A stretch of 64,000 nucleotides of DNA from Massarina eburnea CBS 473.64 (taxonomy: Eukaryota; Ascomycota; Dothideomycetes; Pleosporales; Massarinaceae), in the NCBI GenBank assembly GCA_010093635.1, contig MU006797.1:283267-347266 (forward strand), read 5' to 3'. This document shows positions 42,679 through 53,007 of the stretch, one piece after another; position 1 is the stretch's first letter, and each line of letters starts with the position of its first letter. The translations under genes and the position numbers were made by a program. The notes beneath the pieces were generated by a model. It was not told the DNA's origin and did not search any database. It saw only the letters and a program-made list of their open reading frames with translations.

Positions 42679-44466
42679 ATGCCTATCTTCAAGGAACGCA
42701 CGCTCGTCACCGACCCCCAAAAGGCCTTCCATTATACGGACCTACAAAGGCTGAAGCCAACCCGCGAGAATGATCCCTATGAGTACCAAGCAGGATGGGG
42801 AAGCAGGCACATGTCGGAGTTGATCCCAGGTACATTGCCTGTCGCCCAAAATAACCCACAAGAGACTCGTTTTGGTCTGTACACAGAGGGCATCACATAC
42901 TCAGCATTCGCCGCCCCACGGCATGCCAACTTCAACACATACATGTACCGATGCAGGCCATCGGCTGCCCACAGTAAGCCTTCTCTTCACTTCATAGAAT
43001 AACGCATGCTGACACAAACAGATGGTTACATACCGTTCAAGTCCAAATCCAATATCCAGAACTGCTTTCTCTCTATCAACCCCAAGGTCGCCACGCTCAC
43101 AGAACAGGCTGAGTGGCACCCATTCCCACTACCGAAGGAAGATGAGAAGATCGATTTCGCGGATGGCCTTCACACTCTCGCAGGCAGCGGTGACCCCAAC
43201 ATCCGCGAAGGTCTCGCTCTCTACGTTTACATGATCAATTCCAACATGGAGAACCGAGCATTCTGCAACACGGACGGCGACTTTCTAATCTGCGCCCAGC
43301 TGGGCAATCTCGACATCAAAACTGAAATGGGTAACATCTTCCTTCAGCCGGGCGAGATCTGTGTTATCCAGCGGGGCATTCGATTTTGCCTCAACCTTGC
43401 CCCAGGTGTCAAAGAGGCACGAGGCTACATAACCGAAGTGTGGGGTTCTATGTGGGAGCTGCCCGATCTTGGCCCCCTCGGTGGTTATGGTCTGGCCAAT
43501 CCGCGCGATTTCCTGTTCCCGGTTGCAGCTATCGATGATGACCTGCATGTGGATTGGAAGATCGTGAACAAGACCAATGGAGAGCTTGTCGCCATTCAAC
43601 AGGACCACAGCCCCTTTGACCTAGTTGCATGGCATGGCAACGTGGTCCCTTACAAGTACGACCTTACCAAGTTCAACTCGCAGAACAGCACTTCGATCGA
43701 CCACACCGACCCATCTATTTTCTGCGTCCTTACTGCCAAGTCGCGTGACCCCACCACCCCTCTCGCAGACTTCTTGTTGTTTGGCCCGCGATGGGATGTT
43801 GCAACGAATACTTTCAGACTTCCGTACTTCCACCGCAATGCCGCCTCTGAGTTCCTTGCTTGCCTTTACGGTCAGGGTCTAGGGCGAAGTGAAGATTTTC
43901 TACCTGGTGGTGGCTCGTTTGAGGGAAGTCATACTCCGCATGGTGGCTTCCATGAGGGCTACACACAAGGAATGCGGATTCACGAGAGCCAGCCCGAGAA
44001 GATCTTGACAAACCAACTCACTATCATGGTTGAGTCAAGTCGTCTCTTCCTCTGGACCGAATACGCTCGCAAGGACTGCGGCACCATCAGCACACAAGGT
44101 ACCGACTATAAAGTCTGGGACGCTCTTCCCGTAAGTTGCACATAACCGGCCCTTTTTCACGCTTACTGATGATTATAGGACCGATTCTCCGCCAACCCTA
44201 AAGCCAAGGAGCTCTTGGCCCGCCTTAAGGCTGATAAGATTGCCGAGAAGAAGCGATTGGCACCATACTATATCGGCGGCTTCTCTCACGGCGCAAATGC
44301 AAGTGATACTGAAGGCGTGCACTCAAAGGAGCTACAGCCATATCTGGAAGAACCTACTAATGGAGCCACGAACGGTACCACGAATGGCACCACGAAAGAG
44401 CATGCGAACGGCACATCGAAAGGAACACAAGCCGGATCGAGGAACGGAGGCACATCATCAGTGTAG
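42679..44466 (+). CDS. Homogentisate 1,2-dioxygenase-like ring-cleavage dioxygenase
   Basis: Three exons (42679-42973, 43022-44130, 44179-44466) give 563 residues. The cupin body follows homogentisate dioxygenase closely: GLHTLAGSGDP, MENRAFCNTDGDFLI, ICVIQRGIRF, ELPDLGPLGGYGLANPRDF and HSPFDLVAWHGNVVPYKYDL. The Fe(II) ligands of human HGD (H335, E341, H371) correspond to H369, E375 and H405 with identical spacing, and the catalytic H292 to H326. The C-terminus is about 90 residues longer than in HGD and carries an NGT-rich tail. The substrate-binding surroundings differ from canonical HGD (for example FCLNLAPGVKEARGY), and no fumarylacetoacetase or maleylacetoacetate isomerase is near. It may therefore cleave another para-diol aromatic. 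A paralogue of the tyrosine-pathway enzyme is my preferred reading. Confidence 0.88.
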
Positions 44467-44793
44467 GAAATAACACCCCCAGCGTAATCTTTCCTTCATG
44501 ACGGTCCGACGGGGTTATCATTCATTCTTAGTGCTGCACGCGAGCGAGCATCTCAAGTCGGGATTTTGAGTATCTGTACTGTACGAAACAACGCGGTTCC
44601 ATAAAGGAACCGCAGTAAACAACCAAATAAACTTGCATTCTCATCTTTTCCCACCTGCGCGCACATCTTCCCTCGACGTTCTATGCCTAAGCGACCCCAC
44701 ATGTGGAATGTGGGGCCGCTTCCTTCGCGTGTTGGACAACTTTTTGTATAACACATACAACAACGAACGATGAATTGGATATAGAATTCAGTG
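44467..44793. promoter_or_regulatory. Promoter of family III CoA-transferase gene with paired CCCCACAT motif
   Basis: Two CCCCACAT sites face each other (44695-44702 and, reversed, 44708-44715), separated by five bases. The match extends outwards as an imperfect inverted repeat from 44689 to 44721. The pair lies 79-99 bp before the start codon. Confidence 0.6.
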
Positions 44794-46538
44794 ATGTCGA
44801 TTTTCGGGACCGGGATACGGTTAGCGGCACGACAGGCACGATGTCCGACACGTTTCCGCGCGACCCATGGCGCGCTTGGGAGACGCCGGAATGCTACAAC
44901 GAGTGCTAAAAGAGAAGGATTGGATAAGAAGGCGATTGAGAAACTGCCATTGGCTGGAATCAGGGTGTTGGATATGACTAGGGTACTTGCAGGGGTAGGT
45001 GTGTTTCCTCTTTTGGAGTTGTGAGACCAAGTTGGGGTGGATGAATGAATGGACGAGGAAGGTAACAGTGAACAGCCGTATTGTACGCAGATACTTGGGG
45101 ATCTTGGGTATGCTTTTATCTCATGGAAGGGAAGAAGGAAAGTTTACTAATAGGATTGCAGAGCAGAAATCATCAAGATCGAACACCCGACTAGAGGCGA
45201 CGATACACGGTCCTGGGGACCACCAGACGCGCCGTATCAAGACGGGATCGAGCGCACATTTCCCGGAGAAAGCGCCTACTATCTCTCCGTACGTCCTGCC
45301 CCCCTGCCCATGTTCCAAACCCTTCACAATACCAACCCACCCAGGTAAACCGCAACAAAAAGTCCCTGGGCCTCTCCTTCAACAACCCCACAGGGATATC
45401 CATCCTCCACTCACTGGTGCAAAAATGCGACATCCTAGTAGAAAACTTCCTCCCCGGCTCCCTCGCCAAATACTCCCTGGACTACGAAACCCTCTCCCGC
45501 ATCAACCCCTCCCTCATCTACGCCTCGGTGACCGGCTACGGACAAACCGGCCCATATCGCGACCGCGCGGGATACGACGTCATGGTTGAGGCGGAAATGG
45601 GTCTGATGCATATCACCGGGGAAAGAGACGGGCCGCCTGTGAAAGTCGGTGTCGCGGTGACAGATCTGACGACGGGTATGTATACGGCGATTGGGGTATT
45701 AGCGGCGTTGTATGCGAGGAGGGAGACGGGGTTGGGGCAGTGGATTGATGCGAGTTTGAGTGATTGTCAGGTTGCTGGGTTGGCGAATATTGCGGCGAGT
45801 GGGTTGGTTAGTGGGAAGAAGGATAGTGGGAGGTGGGGGACTGCTCATGGTGAGTCTTTGATTTTCTCTTGTTTTGTTTTGCGGGGGGAGTATGGGACGG
45901 TGGGATGGGGTTAGGTGAGATGATGCTAATGAGGTTATAGCTTCTGTGGTTCCATACCGTGCGTATACGACGGCGGATACTAATATCGCTGTTGGGGGCT
46001 GCAACGATAAACTCTACGGCATCCTTTGCGATAAACTGGGCAAGCCGGAATGGAAAACCGATGCTCGCTTCGTCACTAACGCTTTACGCGTCAAGAATAG
46101 AGATACACTCGATCGCATTATCGAAGACGAGCTCAAGACGAAGACTACGAAGCAATGGCTCGATGTCTTTGAAGGGAGTGGCATGCCATATGCCGCGGTC
46201 AACGATATTCAAGGGACTTTGAATCATGAGCATGGTACGTACTTCGCTCTTTCCTTTCTTATACAACTCGTCTGTGGGATATGGATGCAGTGGATGTTGG
46301 ATATGCTAATAGTATGGTGCTATTAGTGCTTGCCCGCAACATGATCGAACAAGTTGACCATCCGGTCTGCGGTCCTATCAAACTTGTTAATCATCCTGTC
46401 AAGTACTCGCGAGCCGAACCGAAGATTAGGACGCCGCCGCCGATGTTGGGACAGCATACTGATGAAGTGTTGAGGGAGTTGTTAGATTACAGCGAGGAAG
46501 ATATTCAGAGTTTGAAAGATTCGAAGACTGTTGCGTAG
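44794..46538 (+). CDS. Family III (CaiB/BaiF) acyl-CoA transferase
   Basis: Six exons (44794-44994, 45076-45107, 45162-45288, 45345-45849, 45941-46234, 46327-46538) give 456 residues; exon 2 is only 32 nt. Joining restores the family start RVLDMTRVLAGPYCTQILGDLGAEIIKIEHP, then NRNKKSLGLSF, ENFLPGSLAKYSLDYE, ASVTGYGQTGPYRDRAGYD and KVGVAVTDLTTGMY. The predicted start MSIFGTGIRLAARQARCPTRFR looks like a mitochondrial presequence. Such enzymes swap CoA between carboxylic acids by a ping-pong mechanism with a catalytic Asp; the eukaryotic relative SUGCT transfers CoA to glutarate-type dicarboxylates. In this cluster it could activate a ring-cleavage product or recycle succinyl-CoA. It is a second, unrelated CoA-transferase beside the SCOT-type enzyme. 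Confidence 0.88.
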
Positions 46539-47163
46539 ACAGTTCTAGATAGATATAGAGAGACGCGTGGATTCGAGTCCCTTTGCATTCCACGGAGTCA
46601 AGTCACTATTTAGCGAACCTCCATAGACTTCTACAAAAATGTAAACATCGAACCCCAAAACTACTCTCCTACCGCAACATCTCCTTATCAAATCCATATA
46701 CCCATTACGGCCAAAATGAAAGATACCCCAATTGCGTCCCTGTCTCCTACTCCCCACACTCATGCTTTCGCTTTCCCTCACCGGTCCCATTCCGCGCTAG
46801 CCCCACATACATCTCAGCTCTCTCCACAGCGGATCCCCAAGCGCGCATCCCTGCTGTACCACCACTTCGCAGTATCAACCGCCCCGACAACAAGGGTAAT
46901 GGAAGCTATGAAATGAATATCAGTTATGTGGAGTGGGATGTGCATTGTTGTAGGTGGTTGTTATTGAGAGAGTGAGGAGGGGAGTGGGGAACGTGCATGT
47001 ATGCATGTTGGCTTTGAGAGTTCGCTAGATACATAGATATTGTTGGATTTGTTTGCCATTGCGGCGGATGTTGTAGTGATCATGAACTAGATTTAGATTC
47101 GAAGAAGTAAAGTTTTTGCTCTTACTACGCTCACCGCGATTTTGGAACATCGAATACGATACC
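46539..47163. promoter_or_regulatory. Upstream region of the mitochondrial carrier gene
   Basis: 625 bases between plus-strand genes, without a supportable coding sequence. CCCCACAC lies at 46752-46759 and CCCCACAT at 46801-46808. Confidence 0.5.
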
Positions 47164-48301
47164 ATGTCAACGACGAAGAAACTCGAGAACGGCGCAGTGA
47201 ATGTGGATAAGACGAAGAAGGTATTACCTTTCAGATATCAATTCGCAGCCGGCGCAGTGGCAGGAATCTCGGAAGTGAGTTCTACACCCAACACCGCCAT
47301 CGAGTCCACAAATTTGACGATTCTAGATCCTAGTAATGTAAGAAGCTCTAGAGTGTCCGCCCCAACCTACCATACGAGGGAATTCTAAGAGCGTAGAAAG
47401 GTACCCTCTCGACGTCGTAAAAACACGCATCCAACTCCAACACGGCCCATCCACCACCACCCAAGGCTACACCGGCGTCCTAGATTGTTTCCGCAAGATC
47501 ATCCAGCATGAAGGAGCCCGCAATCTCTACCGTGGAATTTCCGCACCAATATTGATGGAGGTGCCGAAACGGTATGCTTCAGTCCCCCGTTCCGAATCAT
47601 CCATGAGTACACAGGCAAGTCACTGACCTACCTCTCTCTCCCACAGGGCCATAAAATTCTCCTCAAACGACACCTTCGGGGCCTTCTACCAACGTCTGTT
47701 CCACACCCCCATGCTAACACAACCCCTCGCAATCCTCACCGGCGCCAGCGCAGGCGCCATCGAGTCCCTCGTCGTCGTCCCCTTCGAACTCGTCAAAATC
47801 CGGCTACAAGACAAGACCTCTGCGACACGGTACACAGGCCCAGTAGACTGCGTAGGAAAAGTCGTGCGACAGGAAGGAATACGCGCGTTATACAACGGTT
47901 TCGAAGCCACACTCTGGAGACATATAGTGTGGAATGCCGGATACTTTGGCTGTATATTCCAGGTGCGGGCGTTACTTCCCGATGCCGCGATGGCGTCGAA
48001 TCCGCAGAGACGGAGGATGGGGAATGATCTTGTGGCGGGGTTTGTGGGGGGCGTGGTGGGTACGACGTTGAATACGCCGTTGGATGTGGTTAAGAGTCGC
48101 ATACAGAGTGTGGCGAAGATGGAGGGCGTGAAGGGCAGGTATGAGTGGGCGTGGCCGAGTTTGGGGGTGGTGGCGAGGGAAGAGGGCGTGAGGGCGTTGT
48201 ATAAGGGGTATCTGGCTAAGATATTGAGGTTTGGGCCGGGTGGGGGCGTGCTGTTGGTCGTTTATTCCAAGGTTGTTGAGATGCTTGGGAGTGTGGTCTG
48301 A
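47164..48301 (+). CDS. Mitochondrial 2-oxodicarboxylate carrier (ODC type) with an 11-nt microexon
   Basis: Four exons (47164-47274, 47327-47337, 47401-47571, 47647-48301) give 315 residues. Exon 2 is 11 nt (ATCCTAGTAAT) and is needed to make SEILVMYPLDVVKTRIQ, the first carrier signature; skipping it breaks both frame and motif. The three mitochondrial carrier repeats are present: PLDVVKTRIQ, PFELVKIRLQ and PLDVVKSRIQ. The N-terminal FRYQFAAGAVAGISE matches Odc1/Odc2 and human SLC25A21, which exchange 2-oxoadipate, 2-oxoglutarate and related C5-C7 oxodicarboxylates across the inner membrane. In this cluster it could carry an oxoadipate-like intermediate between cytosol and matrix. Confidence 0.88.
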
Positions 48302-49315
48302 TTCTTAGTACCAGTCGAGGGAGGGATGTCTTCCATGACTCTGATATGGCAGTTGAGCATCGAAATCTCATGCTGACTCATCTGCTTCGTAACGAGTGAG
48401 TGTGAGATGGCTCCGTCGACGAAAAACCTGGATTAGCTTTGCATGTCCCGTGAACGGTGAACAGTGCCCAACCGAAATGGCGTTCGCAGCCACCACCTGC
48501 ATGTCAATACGAGGCCCGAGTTATCTCCTGTAGGCCGACGGCGCCAATGTGATTCGCGCCGTATTCTCGAAGCTCGATGGACGGGTGATATGATGCAGGT
48601 CGAGAACGAGATTATGCATGAGACAGTTAAATGATATCTTGATTGATAGGCCGTTTTCCGTCAATCAAACGGGACAAGATCTTGATCAGATCCCGCCGTG
48701 CTATCCTTCTGGAAGACGTGTATACATGTAGGAGAAGCAGGGGTGGGCGTCCTTTTGCCCCACTAGTGCGTGCCTTGCTGTGAATGTACAGGTCCCCACA
48801 TGCAGGTTCGGAGAATTGTATTAGATGCGGTCGGCGATGAGCCTGCACGTGAGGTGCGACAATGGGTTCACGCCTTTCCAGAACTCTTGTATCTACATGT
48901 CTCTGCAAGAGGAGGGTGACGACAAGTCTGGCACTGTTGGTGTTTCAGCACCTCTCCGATCTTCAACATGCATGGGCTTTCCAGCATCGGCTCGGCAGCA
49001 CCGGCTTCACCGCCCGGGTTCAGCAGCGCCGCGCAGGCGCAGCAATATCCTTCGGACAACCTGCATATCTTTATCTATGGGCCGTAGATGAAAGAAGAAT
49101 TGCGATGAAGGACGCATCCCGGGCTTATAGTGGCCCTAGGCGAGTCATGGGTTGCAGCTTCCCCGCACTAGATGGTCGCACCTGGCCACGACGCCAAACC
49201 CCCTCCCGGCACTTGGACATTCACCCTTCAAGAACAAGTGCCATCACCGGACCATCCACCATAGCTGAGGGCATTACCAGCCTTCGAGAGTGAGGTATAC
49301 ACGCAGACACCCCCT
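48302..49315. promoter_or_regulatory. Upstream region of the cluster transcription factor gene
   Basis: About 1 kb without a supportable coding sequence. CCCCACAT lies at 48794-48801, so the factor might regulate itself. Confidence 0.5.
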
Positions 49316-52300
49316 ATGGCCCTGAAGCAATGCAGTCTGTGCGATCGCAAATTCACCAAGCTCGAGCATGTAAAGCGCCACGAGCGATCGCGTATGTCAT
49401 CAATTGAGATGGTCTGAATGTGTGTTGATGGACGGTAGATACGAGGGAGCGCCCCTATGAGTGTCCGACGTGCAAGAAGCACTTCTCGCGCAGGTGAGTG
49501 TCAATGACAGAGTCTGCAGCCTAGCGGCTAACGCGTGTACAGCGACGTGTTGTTTCGACACTGCAAAGGACACGCCCAGAACGCATTGAACAGACTCAGC
49601 AACAGTCAGCAGAGCCAGCAGAGCCAGCAGAGCCAGCAGAGCCAGCAGAGCCAGCAGAGCCAGCAGAGCCAGCAGAGCCAGCAGAACGATCTGAACCAGC
49701 CAGGGCGGGACCAGGCGCAGAACGAGCCGGGAGCCCTCACTGAGGGGATACCCCCAAATCAACAAGACCCAAGTCTGTCTCCGCCATCGAAAAGACGAAG
49801 AAGCTCCCAGCAAATACCGCAGGCCAACGGCGACAATTTCCAGAACGCGAACCCGTCGCCTACCGCGCACGTGCGGCATTTGTCAACAAACCAGCAGCAG
49901 ACGTCGACCAACGACAGCCGCATAGAAGCACTCATCAACGCCGCGCAACATCTTGGAACCCCGGCAGACGTCCCGTGGCGATCTCCATCTCCCATCAATC
50001 TGCAAACCGAGAATGACCGCTTCATGACACGCAGCCAGGACAACATGCCGCCGCCAATTGATCCCGCAATCGACATGCTTTCGTTTTCCCCGCACGGCCA
50101 TGTTTCTAGTCTCGACCAGTGGGCCTTTGAGCTCGTGCAGAGTAATCATCCGATGCCGAACCGGACGCCGGCGGATGCGCTGCAGACTTGGCTATTTCCA
50201 CTAGATGGAGATCTTCTAAACTCGAACGGTGCCCATCACATGGCCGTTGACAATCCTTTTGACCATGACACATTCCGGAATAGCGCAGAGAACCATGGAA
50301 GTCCGTCTGGTAGCAGTGTGTCAATAGCAAGCAGGATACCGAGAGAGCGATTCGCTAGAGTCGAAAGTTGTTGGCCGGCCCGAAACCGGAAGCCTTCGCG
50401 ATTGATGCCGATCTTATGGTCGAGCTTGGTATCTTGTGACTGCACCAATTTTCTCTCCGAAATACCAACCGGCGTTGTGGAAACGCCGATAAGTGAACGG
50501 GAACGGAGAAACTCGCGATGGGGCCTGGACGACGAGTGTAGAGATATCTTGCAAAATGTGCTGAATAATGCACCGCAGGCGCCTAGTCTACGCTCGGACT
50601 CATATGGAGACACTGCCTCATCAAGTGGTGGTGATGCGGGAGCGAGTCCAGGAGTCGACGGCGTCCGATTTCCACGCGCAGAGATTCTTGACATTGCATT
50701 GGAAATGTACCTTTACTACTTTCACCCGACCCTGCCAATCATCCACATTCCGACCTTCTCAGCAAAGAACGCGCCACGCCCGCTACTTCTTTGCATGTGT
50801 CTCATTGGACTGAGCATCTTAGGCACCGCCGGGGCTTCGAAGTTCGTGTCACGGACGTTCCCCGTACGCTTTTGTCCTTAAATGCATCAAAGACCAATAC
50901 TGACTCGTATCTAGATCGTGCTCCAGATGGTATCAACAGAAGTAGAGACACTCTCGACAAGCGACCACACGCCACAGAAGCAGCTTCGGATTCTTGCCAC
51001 GGGCTTGTTGGCACTCAATCTAGCCTCGATCACCGGCGTAAGGAACAAGATTGGCGAAGGGCGAATCTACGCTAACACGGAGCAGAGAAAGAGCCGGATA
51101 GCGCAAGCGGAGAAGCTCTACAGTGACCTTATATCGGCAAGTCAATTTCGATACGCGAGTGAATATGCGCTAATCAGTATAGGCCGCCCAAAACCATGGA
51201 CTGTTTTCTGCGAACGAGAGTGCGCCTCCGGATTCGCATCTTGACGAGATCATGGACATTGACGCACGGTGGAAGGCGTGGTGCAGAATAGATTGCGCGA
51301 AGCGGTGGGTCTTGTGCTTGTCTGAATTGAGATATATCTGACAATAGCCAGAATCATTTTCGGCCTCCTAGAAGTTGACTGCTGGTACGCAGCCTATCTA
51401 TCCACCTCGCCTATGATCCGCCCCGAATCCGTGCAAATCCTGCCGCCATCGGAGTACAATCTCTACCACGCCAACTCGGCGTCAAAATGGTTTCATCTAG
51501 TACAGCGTGGTGCTCGAATTCACTCGAACCGCATAACGCCCTCATACCTCCCCACCGCTGGCTTAAAGCTGGACTCCAGTACCCTAAGAAGCCTGCTCAC
51601 TCTCTTTATGCTCCGTGTCTACGAATCCAATGACCGGCTTGCCAATCTCAATGGCCCACAGAAAAATCTAGAGCCCTGGCGTATTTATGCTGAAGACACG
51701 CGAAGCCGCGAACTAATACCGCTCCTTGTCAACCTCTCATCGTCCTCCATTGACGCGTTACGAACAGCGGATCTAAATTCGGCAGTTCTGTGGCACGCGT
51801 CTTGCATGATGCTTGGAGCCAATATATCCTACTTCGAACTCGCAGCCGGACGCGCTGGTCCGGGCCCCGCCGTCACAGCCCTCGAAGACATCTCCACTTG
51901 GTCCCAAACACCATCGGCACGCCGCTCAGTCCTCCACGCAGCGCACGTCTTCAAACTTCTCTTCGACCGCAAAGTCTCTGACATAGTAAACCCGCACTCC
52001 GTCGTCGCACTCTTCCAAGCCGCCTTAGTTCTCGGCTTGTACATCTTCACTATACCGCCCTCTCCAACCTGTCTAAACGACAACTCTTGTATCGAGCTCC
52101 TGGATATCGTAGACTGGTCCTATATTGGACAGGTCGGATTTATCGATTCCCCGCTCTCCCCCGGTGCACCGCTAGGCTTCGGCGATAACCCAATTGTCAA
52201 TTTCATTCGCAACAGCGGGCCTTTCAGCATCACCGGTATTGCTCTCGATGGAGGCTACTTAGCTGCGAGGAGAACATTGCTGCATTGTGCAGACCTGATG

Positions 52301-52408
52301 GACGGCGTAGGGCGGTGGAAAAGTAGGACTTTTAGCCAGATTTTACATATCATGAGTGATGATTTGACGGAGATGGAAGGCGGTGATAGCGATGGTAATG
52401 AGGCATGA
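49316..52408 (+). CDS. C2H2 zinc-finger transcription factor with fungal-specific regulatory domain
   Basis: Six exons (49316-49391, 49439-49493, 49543-50863, 50915-51136, 51183-51304, 51352-52408) give 950 residues. Two C2H2 fingers lie at the extreme N-terminus: C6, C9, H22, H26 and C34, C37, H50, H54, each finger crossing an intron. Helix positions -1, 3 and 6 are K15/H18/R21 and R43/V46/R49. A (SQQ)9 tract and a disordered region follow, then the fungal_trans-type helical domain from about residue 380 (LDIALEMYLYYFHPTLPIIHIPTF). Intron 4 has a GC donor with the consensus GCAAGT; its removal restores SDLISAAQNHGLFSANESAPP. The protein is nuclear and, by position, the probable pathway regulator of the cluster. 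Confidence 0.85.
49605..49685. repeat. Coding 9-nt minisatellite (AGCCAGCAG)9
   Basis: Nine tandem units encode Ser-Gln-Gln nine times in the transcription factor, just after the zinc fingers. Unit number could vary between strains without frameshift. Confidence 0.92.
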
Positions 52409-53007
52409 CGGTTAGGATCCCCTTCCAATGTTATGACGATAACAAAGATGAACGAGATGTGGGGCAAGGGAAGGGGATAGGTGTTGGAATTGGGATCGGG
52501 ATCGGGATAGAGATAGGAGTTGGGGTTCTAAGGGAAGGAGAGTGTACGATGGTTCTCTAACGAACGAAGCCGCGAGAACCGGCTTCGAGGTGACGATATG
52601 CATTAGCAGGCGTTTTTCACCATTCACGGAAAGAAAGGGACTTTTTCAACGAGTCATCGGGGCTGTTGAAAGGCTGGGGGCTTCAACGTACCTACATATG
52701 TTTATTGTAACAAAAGCTACAACCAATGACATGGTTTCTAGTCGATAGTCGCCTCCACATGCTACAGTACTCCACATGTCGGGACTATCGCTACGGTCCC
52801 TTCGCACGTGTCGCTCTTACCGTAAGCGTAAAATGTGGGGTACCTTAGGGTACATGCATGGAGATACATATGATGAAACACGACAGCTCTTACATCTCAA
52901 CTAACATCCGCCATCCCCAACCAAAACCACCATCTCTAACCCTTCCCCATAAACCCCCGTCCCGATCCCATCGTACTCGGATTCTTGCTCCTCGCCCCAA
53001 ATCCACC
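52409..53007. promoter_or_regulatory. Upstream region of the cluster P450 gene
   Basis: Intergenic, no coding sequence supported. ATGTGGGG lies at 52457-52464 and 52833-52840; CTCCACAT occurs twice between about 52752 and 52779. Confidence 0.5.

Noticed and set aside
46560..46580. Possible tRNA B-box (GGATTCGAGTCC)
   Set aside because: Flanking bases do not form a T-arm stem and no A-box or acceptor stem is found at the right distance.
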